From: Ulota crispa
Taxonomy: Eukaryota; Streptophyta; Bryopsida; Orthotrichales; Orthotrichaceae
Direction of reading: 5' to 3'
DNA: 64,000 bases
Assembly: GCA_963920765.1 (NCBI GenBank)
Contig: OY987244.1
Location: forward strand, 29,244,358 to 29,308,357
A program made the position numbers and the translations under genes. Shown piece by piece: positions 22,616 through 36,243 of this stretch. Numbering within the stretch: position 1 is the stretch's first letter; each line of letters starts with the position of its first letter. The notes under the pieces are model-generated. The model saw only the letters and a program-made list of their open reading frames with translations. It did no database searches and was not told the origin of the DNA.

Positions 22616-25600
22616 TTAGCGTTTGGCCTGCTGCTTGCGAGCAGCTTTGGCAGCTTTGGCGGCTTCGTCGGCCTCGACGCGCTTGGCGTGAGAGGAGAGC
22701 GTGTCGACGAGCAAGGGCGGAGCAAACAAGGGCGTGCCGTTGTTTTCCTCGGAGTCGATGCAAAAGGAGAGCAGGATTGTGTCGATGGCCATCTCCACCA
22801 CTCCAAAGAACATGCCGGCTGCCAGGTACCCCACAAACCAGCAGAACTGTAGCACCACCCCCACGCACCCCCTAGCACCATCAGTCTCTCGCTCAGTTGT
22901 AACAAGTTGCCACATGTGAACAACAAAACCAGAAAAGAATGAAACAAACAAACACTGATAATAAGGGTAGTTGAGAAGTTGTGGAGTGAGTGGAGATAGG
23001 AGCCAATGGGAGGACTTTCCCATGAAGGTGTGATTTTCCTTTTGTGGGTGGTGGAGAATGGAGAATGGTTTATTAAAAAAAAAGCAAGCATGAAATGAGT
23101 AGGAGCTAGCATGAAGGAGCAAGGATGAAACAAGTTTTTATACAAATTTCACATACAAAGACTTCTTCACCCCTTCATCTCCTTCTTCATTTTTTCCTCT
23201 AGAGGTGAAGAGAAAAGTTTCTCAATTTTCAAATAATGAGGCCTCCAAAAATCAAGGAGAGACTAGGACATTCACTGAAAATTGAGAATGGGGGTGAAAA
23301 ATGTGTGACTATCCCTAATGCAAAATCTAGTTTGGACTTGCTTAGAACTGTTTGAGTTTGAACATCATATTTGTTGATTTAGGAAAACAGTACATTTTGG
23401 GACTTTCAAATTTTGAGGTGAAAGTTTTACGAGGCCACCTAAAACTGAGCTTAGAGTTTTTTTTTGTACACATGTTTTCACCTAAGAGGAGGAATTTACG
23501 AAGGAAAAAATCTTAGTGGCTCAGATTGAATATAATACCCTCAAATTGAGTTTAAGATAACTTTTGGGTTTAAGGTGGAGTACAAAGTGGAACACCTTTT
23601 TTCCCAAATTAACAAATATGGTGTTTTTGGGAAAAGAAGGGGGGAGGTGAAGGAGGCGAGGTGAGCTCACCAGCACAGGGAAGAGGGGGGAGGAGACTTT
23701 GTTGTGGCCAGACTTGTATTTGTGTGCGTCCAGCATGAGGAAGGCGAAGAGCGCACTGGCCAGGCTAACCACCACTTTGCCTAGAAACAAAATCAAGTCG
23801 CCGATGATGTTCACCGCCGCCACTCGCAGCACGTTGTTCACGATCAGCCCCGTCGCCTTGGCCGCTGCGCTACAAAACCCCTTCCCATTGATCGCGATCT
23901 GCACCACGTCACCCCAGCCCAGCCCCCTACCGTTACCAACAACACTTGCCAACCTCTTATTGTACCAACACTCTTTTGTACGTGTACCTTTGTAGTTGCA
24001 AAAACTATGTTCAAATACCACCCCCTTTCCCACAGCTAAGGTAGGAGGCTCAAATTTGGAGCACCTCCTCAAATGTACTCATTTCATACATGTTGTTTTT
24101 CATAGCCCTTCAACAATGTACATGCAATATACATTTGAGGAGGTGCTCCATTTTAGATCCCTATGACCTTTCCACTTCAAAATTTCATAACTAATTCCAC
24201 AAAGTTCAAAAAATATGAAACAGCTTGAGTTAGATGCGGATTCTTCTGATCTTTTGAGAAAAGTTTACTCAAAATCATTTCAAGGAGTTTCACCTACCCA
24301 AAATTCAGTTTCAGCCCTTAGATGCTCCATTTATAAGCCTCCTACCTTAACCGTTCAAAACTTTAGCACAAACTTTGAATTTTTGTTTTTTCTGAGCTGA
24401 ATAGAGCGATCAGAATTGGCATGTCCAAGTTCTGGAGCAACCGTGTCACTTTCTCTATGGCTGGTCGAAACAAACAAAGGGATAACCAAGTTTTGAACAA
24501 AGATTGAGTGAGGGCAAGGTTGGTAAGCCTAGTTACTACTTGTTGGGAAATTTTTATGGATGCCCCTGAAGTTTGCCATATTTACATAGATACCTTTGGT
24601 TTTCCAGAAATTACGCAAATATCCATGGTTTTTTGGGCATTTTTTTGTTATGCCCATTACTTCTTCTTACATGACCAATGTTAAAACAAGAAGTGCAATA
24701 GAACAGAAAAGAAGCAATGTGCACACAAAGGAGAAAGAAGTGGCATACACAATATAACAAACATCTAAAAATTATGATTCAAGGGTATTTGTGTAATTTT
24801 TGTTAAACCAAGGGTATCTCTATGTAAGTATGGCAAACTTCAGGGGTATCCATGAAATTTTTCCTTACTTGTTTCAGCCTGGTTAAGACCACCAGCCATA
24901 GATACGCCAAAACTGAACAAAAAGGAACAAAAAAATCTAGTGATCCAAAAAATAAACTAGATGAAATTGAGAGGACATCAGTAGGAATGACTTACCACGA
25001 TGTAAGCATTGCGATTGATGAACTTGATGGTCCACTCAATGCAGCCCAAGCAACATTGCGCACAACAACAGCAGATGGTGATGCAGCACCCACCTGGCGC
25101 CGCTTCTAGTGCCTTGAGCTTCTTGCGCACCATCTCTAGCAAGAAGCGGATCATTTCGATGATGGCCACTAGCAACGAGCCCAGAGCCATGGATCCCAAA
25201 CTGTAGCGAACCACTCTCTTTGCCGATGACAGCACCGGCATCCATCCCAAGTCCTGCACCACCGGGGCTCACACACAACACCACGTCAACTCTCACAACC
25301 ACCATGCTTTCCCTTGTCACATTGCAAATGAATAATAAACCACCCTAAAAGGTGGGCCATCTTTTATCTTGTTACAATCATGCTATATTTAACTAAATCT
25401 AAACTACTCATGTGCTTTAGTGTGCAAAACAGAAGGAGATTTCTAGATATTGAGTGACATAAATCTTTACATGTTCTTAAATGTTTTGTGTACATCTCTT
25501 ACTGTTTTGCTCACATTTCCTACAATGTTTTGTATTTTAGTTATTATTTTGGCCTTGCATAGTTTAGATTTAGTTGACTGTGACTTAATCCTCTTAATGC

Positions 25601-28600
25601 AAACATACTACTCTAATCTTCTTCCAAGGAGATGGTCACATAGCATCCTTACCAAGTTTGTAACAAGTACACACAATAAATAAATAAAATTTCAATATGA
25701 GCAATAGGAGCATGAAGAGTATTTTGCGATGAGACACTCACAGCACTTTCACCCCTTGCCCAATAGTAAGCTGCCACGGCACCAGCAATAGTTGCCAAGC
25801 AACAAGCGGTGATGAATTGGGTAGTCCAAAAGAAACCAAAGAAGTGATACAAAATTGCCCACACCAAGTTCTTGGGATGGTGCAAGTCATATCCACAACA
25901 ATTGGTGTCTGTGACTTGATTAAGAGTGAGGTCATATGCTGCACAACTGTTTTTGCAATTGTTTTGAGTTACAGTACCTGCACTAAAGAGGTAGAGCAAT
26001 CCTGCTACCCAATAGATTAAAAATGCACTTTGGAATATGAACGGCACAATTGGGTATAAAATTAAACTAGGTAATGCTCCAATTGCCTTTGCTGCCACCT
26101 GCATTGATTAAAACCACAAATAACATCTCTTGAGTTATTTGAATCAACACCTTTAAAAACAAAAACAAAATTCATTCATGTGCATGAATTTTGAAATTGA
26201 GGGTACGATAAGACATGTATTGGCCACTCAATGAACAAATTCTCTACTATTATTGTCAAAAAATTAGAAGGCACCATGCATGTTTTTTACAATAAATGTT
26301 TTGAATTTGTTTTTGTGCATAATTTTTGAACTTATCTCAAATGGTTGGTACCAATAGCTATAAAAAGTCAAAAATCAATTATCAAAAGTTGTAGAATTAG
26401 CTATTCATTGAGTGCCGTGCATAATTTGTTAGATTTTTAGATCTTTTCTCTTAGATGCCATGAAGAAAAGAGTTTTCTCATGGCTACTCAAAAGAAAATT
26501 ATTAACACCAATCAACTAAAAAGCTATGTTGATAACAATATGATTCCAAAAGAAAAAGTATTTGCAAAAACAAAAGTTCAAAATTGTAAGTGTAGATGAT
26601 AAATGAGTATTTTGTACCTTGATAACTGCAATAGCAATGATAAGACGTTTGAGTAGAACAAGTGTGACAAGCACTACAATTACACAAATAATTGTCATGA
26701 TCACTGCCACTATCTTCAAGTGGTTAGCTTCCTGCATGCAAAAAACACCAAAATGAAAAATAAATTCTTAAATGAGTAGTTTGGAGGATGTACCCTCCTC
26801 TCAAATGTTTAATTAAAATTCGAAAACATTATTCTCATATTTATATAAATGGAATTGAAACTGGCCCAAGATTATAGACAACTTATAATATTGATGGAAC
26901 TAGTTCATATAGAGATGACAACCACTTGTGAAAAGCATGGACTTTTGTATCTCATGATCAACATTTCTTGCCTATCAATATATCCATATCCTTAAATCCT
27001 TGATTCAACACAATTCAACCCTCCAAATCAATCCAAAAAAGATATTATTTTCCATAACATCTCCACCACTCTTATAGTTCAAAATGATACTTCATTAGCT
27101 ATCAACAACAAGCTTGGTTTCTTTTGTGAAAGGCACTAAGGTCTTCTTATTAATGATTATGATTCCAAGTGCTTGAGTTCAAGGTAAAAGGAAAAATGTG
27201 TAAAAACCATGGTATCAATGTTTCAATTGAAAATAAGAAAAATATAACATAAATGATTTTCTCAAAAAAAAAAAATTGACAAATGATTTCCTTTGAGAAC
27301 AAGAACAAAAAAAGGATAAAATGGTACATACACTTTCAGAAGAAGACAACACTTTGTTGGCACCATCTCCAATTACACTAGTAACAACATCCTTCCCAAT
27401 CCATCCAGCTGCACATCATAACTCCAAATTAGCCTCCACACAACTTTCTTTCAACCATCAAGCTCCACTAATTGATCCTATTAATGCATGTGGTAGTAAT
27501 TTATCAAAGTCACACCATGCATATTATAATTATATTAGTGCAAATTTTTAAAAATTACTATTAATTGCATTAATTTCCACCTTAAAACCAATTTGAAATG
27601 ACAATAATTTGCAAATCCCCTAATGTCACAAGGACACCAATTTTGCACAAATGCTAGTTTTGGACTCTCATTGATATGAAAAATTGGTTAATATAGCTCC
27701 ACAAGGAAATCAAAGTGACAACAATATGTGCAAATAAAGACAACTGCAATTGAAGGCTTTGGAATGAAAACATACCTTTGATGTAGAAAAAAAGAGTCAC
27801 TAGGAGCGTAAGCACATTGAGTAGTATAACAGTAAGCCATGTCAATACACCCACAAAGTACCGGATGAGGATGAGGTATACAATTGAAAGGCCTAGTGGG
27901 GCTATGCCACCACAAACGACTAAAACTGGCCACGCTCTTCCCAAATCAGCAATGTATCTCTGCAACATAAATAAACCCCCAACCAAACATTTGCATCAAA
28001 ACAAACATCATTTAATAATTCAATATGTTATAAGTAAAGCCAAGAGACCTCAACTTACAAAAAAACTTTTGAAAATGAAAATACCATGATAATTCATTGT
28101 CTAGTCATGGTTTAGTTTTAGTTTAAGGAACCATGCAAAGTGCCAAAAACAAAAAACGCAACATTACTTTTGTCTTGGAAGGCAACAAAAACAGCCCAAA
28201 ATCTTAGGTCCTCATATTCTTTTTAAGTCAATCCAACCCAAGCAAAATCTAGGTACTCTAATGTCAAAAAGCTCATGGTTAATCAATTTTCAATTCTTTA
28301 AGAGATACTTTATCACTTAAGCATATTTAGAAAACATCTATTTAGCATGTTGGTAAAACATGCTGTGATCCCTTTTCAGCTAATACAGAGGTCAATCTTT
28401 CAAATCTCAATGTAAATAGAGCCTTACATATCATACTGCTATTGCCACAATTTACAACACCCTTAACAAGTCAAAACCCATACTTAAAATCAAAATTATA
28501 AATCTTGATTTGTACAATATTTAGGCATGCCTAATATAATTTCCAATAACCATGTTACGCATATGCCATACCATGCAATGCACACAACCTAGTACCTTAC

Positions 28601-30359
28601 AAGATGAACCTTTCACAATAAACCTTTACAGAATTTTTTTGTCCAAAATCTATATAAATTTGATGAGCTTTGTTCAAAATAAACAAAACGCTAACAAACA
28701 CATGAAATATTATATCATTGTTTTAAAAATAGCAATATTCACATACCATTAAGGATCCACATTGCAAGGTAGCTTGACCTTGAATAGCAAAGGACAAAAT
28801 GTTCACCTTGGCCACAGCACTCGGAGCCGAGACTGCTTTCTGAATCACTTGCACAATCACATTACCCGAGTTCACAGCCACACCTCCGGCATTTTGCCAA
28901 ACAGCTAACGTAGCATTGGATGGCGAATCTGCCAACTGACAGCTCCAAAATGCTAACCCCACCCAATCCATTCCACAAGAGATCATTAGAACGCACCCCA
29001 AAAAGAATTACAAAAAAAAATTACCAAGCATCACAAAACCAAAAACTTTGGTGAAAACGTCATAACATGCAAAACTCAAAGAGTGAAATGAAGTTCAATT
29101 GTTACAGCGAGTGTTAAGGTAGAAGGTTCATAAACCAACCATTTAAACCTATCTAAATCATCAATGACAATAATAATAGTACAGTAGAACTCCTCTAAAC
29201 TGATATGGTTGGGATTTCAAGAATTAGATTAGTTTAAGTTATTACTTAATTTTGTGGAAATGTAAGTGAAGTGACCTTGAGGTTAGTGCCTGGATAGCAC
29301 CAAGAAGCATTACTACTGTTGAATTAATTGTTTTGATTTATGACTGACGTATGATCCAACATTGAGATTTGTGTTATATACAGAGTATTAAATTATAGAG
29401 AATATCAATTTAGAGAATATCTGTTTAAAGGAGTTCTACTGTAATAGATATCTGAAGAACCTTGTCACGCATTCCTAGAATGAGAACACATTTAGAACAT
29501 GGTTGCTTTTCCTACCTAAATTGACCTTGGTTAGTCATGTCAGTGGAAAAGTAGGGATGATGAGAGCGAGAGAGAGAGACAGGCACGTACTATTGGTGCT
29601 GGGGAAGAGCACAGGATAACAAGGCCCTGTCAAGTTGAACGAAGACCGCTGCTGCTCCGGCGACAACAAACTATAATAATCATATTTTCTCCTCGCCCAA
29701 TCCGCCATGCTCAGAGTCACACTGCCTTCAGGGTAATCACACACCCACGTCAAGTTACCAGCACTCGGCTGCGGGCACTCCGCAACACAAATACTTCTCG
29801 CATCGCCGAGGGTGAAAGGATCCGAAGTGAGGCCACTCTTATAAACCTGATTAGGATTCACCCAATACCGAACATCATAATCTTTCAAATTCAAACTCCC
29901 CTTGTGATCTCCGCACGTGTTGCCTTTGTAATCCAAGCCATACACGAGACGTCGTGGATCGCCCTTATTAAAACCGTAGCTGGACTCGATGATGATGCCG
30001 ATGCCGTAGGCGAGAAAGAGCGCCAGGAAGATGATGTCGCGGCACTTGCGGTTCTGCTTGATGCGTGGCTTTGCGAGTGGTGGCTGGGGTGGCGGTGGGG
30101 ATGGATTACCGGTATTGGATTCGGGGTCGGGGTAGAGGTAGCCCGGGGAAGAGTAGATCGGTGGTGCGCTCGGGGAGTATGCTGGAGGGCCTACGTATGG
30201 TTGTGGGCTGTTATAGCCGGGGAAGGGTTGCGGGCTGCTGGTGTAGTCGGATGGACCGGTGCGCACGTCGGGACTGGCGCCGAAGAGCGGCGTGGTGCCT
30301 CCCCCGCCGGACACTATGGCGCCTGTCGGTCCCGCTGATGCCCTCTTGTTTCTGCCCAT
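22616..30359 (-). CDS. CTL1: Choline transporter-like protein (CTL1/CHER1, SLC44 family), 9 exons
   Basis: SLC44-type multi-pass membrane protein. Its Arabidopsis relative CHER1/CTL1 acts in choline transport and trafficking and shapes sieve plates and plasmodesmata. Exons in reading order: 30359-29591, 28952-28747, 27959-27776, 27408-27332, 26731-26618, 26098-25742, 25253-24996, 23898-23671, 22846-22616; all introns are GT-AG, phases agree, total 807 aa. Matches to plant CTL1 run throughout: CRDIIF before the first helix, YGLDYKGNTCGD, RYWVNPNQVY, GPCYPVLFPS, ADLGRAWPVLVVCGG, KAGWIG, AYYWARGE, LGSMALGSL, HNKVSSPLFPVL and DTILLSFCIDSEEN. Residues 1-100 are an unusually long Pro/Gly/Tyr/Ser-rich N-terminal tail. 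It is convergent with the PAO-like gene. Confidence 0.95.
23362..23628. mobile_element. Fold-back element in CTL1 intron 8
   Basis: Left arm ATCATATTTGTTGATTTAGG, right arm TTAACAAATATGGTGTTT; same family as 9240-9478 and 35003-35263, with weaker arm pairing. Confidence 0.55.
24545..24864. mobile_element. Mutator-like MITE in CTL1 intron 7
   Basis: Begins GGGAAATTTTTATGGATGCC and ends ATGAAATTTTTCC. The flanks CTACTTGTT (24536-24544) and TTACTTGTT (24865-24873) are a 9-bp target duplication with one mismatch. Clean long inverted ends without the nested hairpin seen at 14839. Confidence 0.8.
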
Positions 30360-32060
30360 CCTGATTCAGGAGCTTGAATTCAGTCTGACGCCCATCCACA
30401 CAAAAATTCACGAAAATTGTTCAGGAACCCGTAAAAAACACTTTCACACGTAAGTGCATTTGCATCCTTGCATGCAACCTGGGGAGCTCTTCAAAGCAAG
30501 TGTCTAGGGTGCATTCACAATCACGGGCTCACTCAAATCTTTGATGCCCCCATCCTTGCACTCAACTAGGTACAAGCAAGTATTTTCACATGTTGTTGCC
30601 TCTGTAGGAGCATTCACACCCTTGCAGCACGCAACTTAGAGAGTTCTCAAAAGCAGGTGTCTAGGGTGCATTCATTCACAATCACAAGCTCGCTCAAATC
30701 TCCGATGCCCCCGCCCTTGCACTTAACCAGGTACAAGCAAGCACTTTTACACGTTGCCTCTCTAAGAGCATTTGCATCCTTGCACATAACTTGGAGAGCT
30801 CTTGGAAGCAAGTGTCCAAGGTGCATTCACAATCACAGGCTTGCTCAAATCTTTGATGCCCCCACCCTTACACATAACTAGGTACAAGGTACAAGCAAGC
30901 ACTAAACACAAATTGCAAAGGATAGGTGTCAAGCTTCAATTTTGGGCCCTCTTTTGTCAACCAATCAACAAGTTTCCATTGCCTTGGATTTGGGTGCGCT
31001 AAGGATTCATCAAACCTTGAACAATTTAATGTTCAAGTTACAATTGGACAAACCTTGGCTAGCACACGGTTGCAATGAAGCGCGCCAAGCAGAGCAAACA
31101 CCCCAAGTGCTATTGAGGACATGTTTCAAGTACAAGGGTGCGGATTTGGGTGCGCTAAGGATTCATCAAAACCCTGGACAATTTCAATGTTCAAGCTACA
31201 ATTGGGCAAACCTTGGCTAATACACAATTGCAACTAAGCAGAGCGGACACCCCAATAGCTATTGAGGACATGTTTCAAGTACAAGGGTGCGGATGCTCTA
31301 AGCAAACCAATGAATCCCCTGCAATTATCACTTTCGGCATGAAATTCCCTGAGGGGGTGGTAAGTGGATTCCAAGACACGAGGATTGCTCCAATTCAAAA
31401 CTTCTCGCCTCGTGAACGTCGAGAATTCAAAAATATAAGCATAATTACACTACAACCCGAATCTAAACCAATCTATGAATCAGTACAGTTCGGCTTCAGA
31501 AGAAGAAACCTCCGATCAGCTAGCGACAATCACCAATCCCTATTGAAAATCGGTTCCAAAATTGCACGCAATAACTCGCACACGGAAATCAATGCAAGAA
31601 GCTCAAATACCAAACTCACCTGAAAAAGCAGACCTCGTCACGTTACTCCTCAAAAACCCCTGCAAGCGCAACTCCGTCCACGAGCGATATCCCAATTCTC
31701 CACCTCTTGCAATATAACTGCGTAATCTCCTCTTCAGAATTCAACGGCTCAAGCAAAGTGCGAGAACAGCAACGAACAAGGAATGCGTGCTAGTGCTATC
31801 TCAGAACTAGTATACTGTACAAGGAATCCTCTGTGAAAGGGAACCCAATGCGGTGGAGAGGCGTTACGACCGTGTTGCGACGAAGAAGAAAATGAACTAA
31901 CTTAGAACATTGTTTGCGAGAACTGAGAAAGCCAAAGGTCGGGATGCTTGATTGATTGAATTGATTGATTGCGAGAGAGAGAGAGCGCGGTAAGTGCTGC
32001 TGGGGAGGGATCGTTCACGGCGAGATCGAGAGAGGAGAAACCGCGTTCTTCATGATGCAC
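30360..32060 (-). promoter_or_regulatory. Probable CTL1 5' leader intron and promoter side
   Basis: An acceptor (AATCAG) lies directly before the start codon, and a strong donor on the minus strand (TTTTTCAG then GTGAGT) lies near 31620, suggesting a 5' UTR intron of about 1.25 kb with a leader exon upstream to about 31.9 kb. A GA run at about 31972-31988 may lie near the transcription start. The TSS itself cannot be fixed from the sequence. 30455-31305 inside this intron is MITE material. Confidence 0.45.
30455..31305. mobile_element. Cluster of AGAGCATCTGCACCC-family MITEs
   Basis: At least three partial left halves (about 30455, 30605 and 30770) precede two right halves, each with a GAGGACATGTTTCAAG block and ending GGGTGCGGATGCTCT. 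The arrangement looks like tandem amplification of one MITE rather than separate insertions. Confidence 0.6.
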
Positions 32061-34138
32061 GATTGCGTTGATGGCGTTGCATCTCCATATGTCGGACACT
32101 TTTTTTCTTCCGGTTTTCCTCGAAGTTTAGTGGATTTGCACTCTGCCTCGGTCAATGTTTATGAAAAGTGGCGCTTTTTGTAAACGGGGAGTGGTTCGCC
32201 GAAACCGGAGTCTCTCAGGAGTGTGAATCCTGCCAACCTTGAGAAGCCTTTCGGGGAAGTTTTTCTAAGCTTTCTTTGATACAGTCCACGTCTTCTATAG
32301 AAATCCTCTGGTGTTTTCCTCAATTGTCACCGGTTTCATCGTCTAAACTCTAAAGTCTTCCGGTTACTTTCTCAATATCATATTTCTTCCTCCTCAAAGA
32401 TTGAATTGAGATGGGTAAAAAAATAGAAAAATAGCAAAAGTTTTGATAGAAGAAGTTACACTTCTAGGATTTCCATTTTTGTTTGAAGTAAAAGGTTTTC
32501 TATTTTTGATTGATGTTGGCCTTTTATCAATTGGTCCGCGTACATGCCAAGCACTGGTGGTGGTCGCTAGTAGATGTAGATGACTTTCATCTACGACCAC
32601 CTGGTGGGGGGCCTAAGTGGTCCTAGTATACTTCATCACAGCCAACTTGCTATTGCCATATATTTTTAGGTCTTTGGAGCTTCTTTGCAACTTCTTTTGA
32701 AAACAGCTTCCGCTTCCTTGTTATAGTTGTGCATTTCTTACAATTTATATGTGGAATTTTTGGTTTTTGAAATAATATGAATTGGGCTTAGCGGAGCAAA
32801 ATGGCGCAAAGCATGTGCGGGAGCATTGCTTTGTCATCTTGATTTGCAAAGGGGCATTAGGCCCCCCCCCCCACTCACGCCTCGCCACCTATCTTGGCAA
32901 ATGACTAGGCGGGTTCCTACGCATGTGCATTGACTTAGTAATTGAATCAACTCCAAAACCTTGGATTAACCTCAAAGAACCTTGATTTAGCCTTTAATAT
33001 CTTTAGTGATGTAGTGCAATATAAATTGAACCTAAAAATATATGTCCTTGCTTTTTTTTGTCACTCATTGTTTTCATGTACTTCTATTTTTTCCACAATT
33101 TCTAGATCTTTGCTTTTAAAGTTTAACACCTAAAGCGGTGTGAAAGCACCTTGATTCATAATCAATACAAAATAAGGTACTTTTTTTTTATTTGGAATGA
33201 ATCCACACCTTTACTACATTAAAAATCAACAAAGAAGTTGGAATATAGATTGATGCAATTTTAGTGAGCTATTTGAGATTCCAAATTAAAATCAAAACTT
33301 CTTATTGGTAACAAATACCAATTATACAGCAAAGCATCTACTATCCCCATAGGATGTTTACATTGTTTTTGCCAATTTGTCATTTCTATTTGATAGTGGT
33401 TTCTCCCCCCATCAAGCAATCAGAATCTTAGTATGGATCTTATGCCACTTTAGTGTTTTCTCAAACACTCTCTAGGACTCCTTTGCTTATTGTGTTCAAG
33501 TCCCACATCCTAGTTCTACTGGCCCAAGTTCCACTTGACAACCTACCATATCCAAATTCAAGGTTAATCCCAACTTTCTTGGATTGTACAAGGAATAATA
33601 GAAAAAATATTCATAATTGTAGTAATAATTACTAATATTCTTATTAAATATGAATATTAATAAAATAATTACTAATAATCTAAAAAAATTGAAAATTTTG
33701 TACAAATTGATTCTTTATATTTAAAAAAAAACACTCCTCCTCTAGGTTGCTATTATTGCTAGGCCCAAATCTTGAAACCCAATCCCCTTCCCACTTCTTG
33801 ACTCCATAACTTCAAAAAGATAAGCACTTGTAACAATTTTGAACTTTGTTCATGATCTGAAACTATAAATTCCTCCCAAATCAGCCTCTTGACCAACTAA
33901 ATTTCTAGAATTTGATGGCTATTGTGACGTGCGAGCCCTAGACCCTAAAAATCCTAAGACCCTAATACCCTCCCTCCTAGTCTAACACAACTAAAGCTAT
34001 TTACAAAGAGCCTAGGATCTTGTGCCAGATCATTGGCAAACATGAAGGATTTGGAGGTGTTCACTAACCCAATATCCAACCTTGAAGGAGTTGATGAAAA
34101 TGCTGGAGTTCAAGCATGATAAGTTATTCATACTAGTA
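32061..34138. other. Intergenic DNA without recognisable gene
   Basis: AT-rich, with short frames only. 33170-33350 resembles the interior of the element at 36652-36884 (shared CCACACCTTTACTACATT block). A run of C occurs near 32863. No conserved coding signal on either strand. Confidence 0.6.
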
Positions 34139-34377
34139 TTTGGGGAGAAATTTTGAGCTTCACTTGGTCAAATTTGGCATTTCCCAGTTTCAACCAGGTT
34201 TTTGCTAGCATGCATCCATTATTTTATGTAAGACTTCTAAACCTCTACTATAATATTTTATTTTTAAATTTTTTAAAAGAAAGGGACTTGTTTTTTATTC
34301 AATAGCTTCAAATTTCAAATTGGGTTTTTTGTAATTCCAACCAACTAACAATACAGCAACCGCCAGTTCTCCCCAAA
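34139..34377. mobile_element. MITE, TTTGGGGAGAA family, best-preserved copy
   Basis: 239 bp. Starts TTTGGGGAGAAATTTT and ends GCCAGTTCTCCCCAAA, a clean terminal inverted repeat. It lies just before the start of the tandem duplication. Confidence 0.8.
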
Positions 34378-35002
34378 CATTGGCAACAACTATTTGGAGA
34401 TCCCACTAGGAACTAGATTGATGTTATCTAGAGCATCACTTTATGCAATCTACAATTGAGTGTTGTTTTAAGGGATGGTTCACACTATGTTTCATGTCCC
34501 AAGGTTCATTGAATTTTGAGAATATGATTAGTGTAGAGTAAAAAGTTGGGACTTGGCATTTCACACTATGTTCCAAGTCCCATGTCCCAGTTGTCAACAC
34601 GGTAATACTTTTGAAATTTTTGACGCCAAAGAAGGTGGAACTATATTCAAGATTTGAGTTGATCATTTTGCTAGACCCAACTTTCAACCTAAATCCCACC
34701 AATATTTTTACATAAAATATTCATGACTTTCTTTAGTACTCCTTTTTGCCCTTAATCCCTAAAGGACCAAGTTTCTATTCAATAGACAGTTGAGAACTTG
34801 GGTAGGATCACATGGAGTCAATTTTTTATTAGGTGTTCTCAAAATTGTTACTCAAGGTGTGAATTTGTATTACGCAAGTGGAAATGTAATTTTTTCTCCA
34901 ATTGGATGCTTGGTTCAAAAGTTGTGATGCCCAAAAGAATTTGGGCAACTCTGGCAATTTAGGCATTTTTTTGGAGAATCTTATGCTAAAACTCTCATCA
35001 AC

Positions 35003-35263
35003 TTTAACTTGATATTTAGTAATTTGGGAAAAACAACCAACTTTAGGACTTCTGAATTTTTTGATATTAGGAGTTTTTTGGTGATTTAGAATGATTTTAT
35101 GATGATTTCCTCAAGACCTTACATTGATGGTGAAACATGAAAGAATTATCAAAAAACTCATTTTAAATCACCAAAATACTCTCACAAATGCAAAACTCAA
35201 TATCCCCAAAATTGGTGTTGGAAAAGATCTTTTCCCAAATTAACAAACATTGTGATCTTTTCA
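35003..35263. mobile_element. Fold-back element, absent from unit 2
   Basis: The arms around TTTGGTGATTTAGAATGA and ATTTTAAATCACCAAAA pair around a loop near 35130. Same family as 9240-9478. Unit 2 lacks it at the matching site (about 48825). Confidence 0.7.
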
Positions 35264-35557
35264 AGTTTGGTATGCATGTCACTAATACAATATGGTATAC
35301 AATTGTCAAAAAAAAATTGAGCTTGCACATCACATTCTAAGAGGAGTCAAACTTTGTTAAAAATGTTTAGGCCGTTTCAAGAAAAAATATATATTCTAAT
35401 ATATTCTTCTAACTTCAGGCCCTTTGATCTTTCAGTCTATAAATTCAAAGTTCTTGAAACTTATTTCACATATTTGAGATGTTTGTCTCTAGCTTTTTGC
35501 CATTCAAATCTCAAATACAAGACTTCCTCAATGCAAACAAAACCATGAAAGTATGAC

Positions 35558-36243
35558 TACCGTACCTTACTAGCAGCTTCGGCAAAAATTAATTCTTGAA
35601 ATATTTGCCTAATTTTTTTCATAATTAAGGACATTGATTGCCTAAAATTTGGAAAATGATTTCTAAATAGTGCTGAAAAAAAAAATTATACAAAAAGGTG
35701 CTAAAATAAGAATCAAAACACTACCAAATAAGTTTTGTAACTACATTGACTTACACATAGGCACAATATAAAATTTGAGCTCAAAGTTGCAAAATCAAGC
35801 AACGTGCATACTTCCAACTCATTTTTGTCAACTTCTCTAAATTTTCATTGTAGAATTATTTGTTGGATAATTTTCATTTTGTTAAAACACAACCTCACAT
35901 AAAAAAAAAGAATTTTCATACAAAAATACAAGCAAAAGATAGTTCATAAATACAATAAGCATTAAGGCAATATGAGAAATTAGCAACTACCATTTTTTTC
36001 ATGAATGCCATCTTATCAATGAATACTAAAATGAAGATCATCTCATAGTGTTGATCATATCAATTTGATACAGTAGCTAACTACCTCATTTATAATATTT
36101 GACTTGAATGAATGCCTAAATGTTTTTTTTTTTTGAAAGTGACTAATTTTTTTTAAAATTTTTTTTGAGTTGCCTAATCAAGTTTTTGCACTTTAAATAA
36201 TTATTTGGCAGGCAAGTGCCAAACCTGCTAGTAAGGTACGGTA
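35558..36243. mobile_element. TA-type element, CCGTACCTTACTAGCAG ends
   Basis: Left end ACCGTACCTTACTAGCAG, right end CTAGTAAGGTACGGT, each next to TA. The interior is AT-rich with subterminal inverted blocks (AAATAATTATTTGGCA). Absent from unit 2 at about 49103. A second copy is at 61482-62003. TA duplication would suit Tc1/mariner, but the exact boundary is ambiguous. Confidence 0.7.

Noticed and set aside
22591-23145. A 184-codon minus-strand frame as its own gene
   Set aside because: It overlaps the last CTL1 exon in another frame, and the true frame matches the family C-terminus.
29904-30364. Plus-strand frames of 99-144 codons
   Set aside because: They are antisense to the GC-rich first exon of CTL1, which has clear family similarity.
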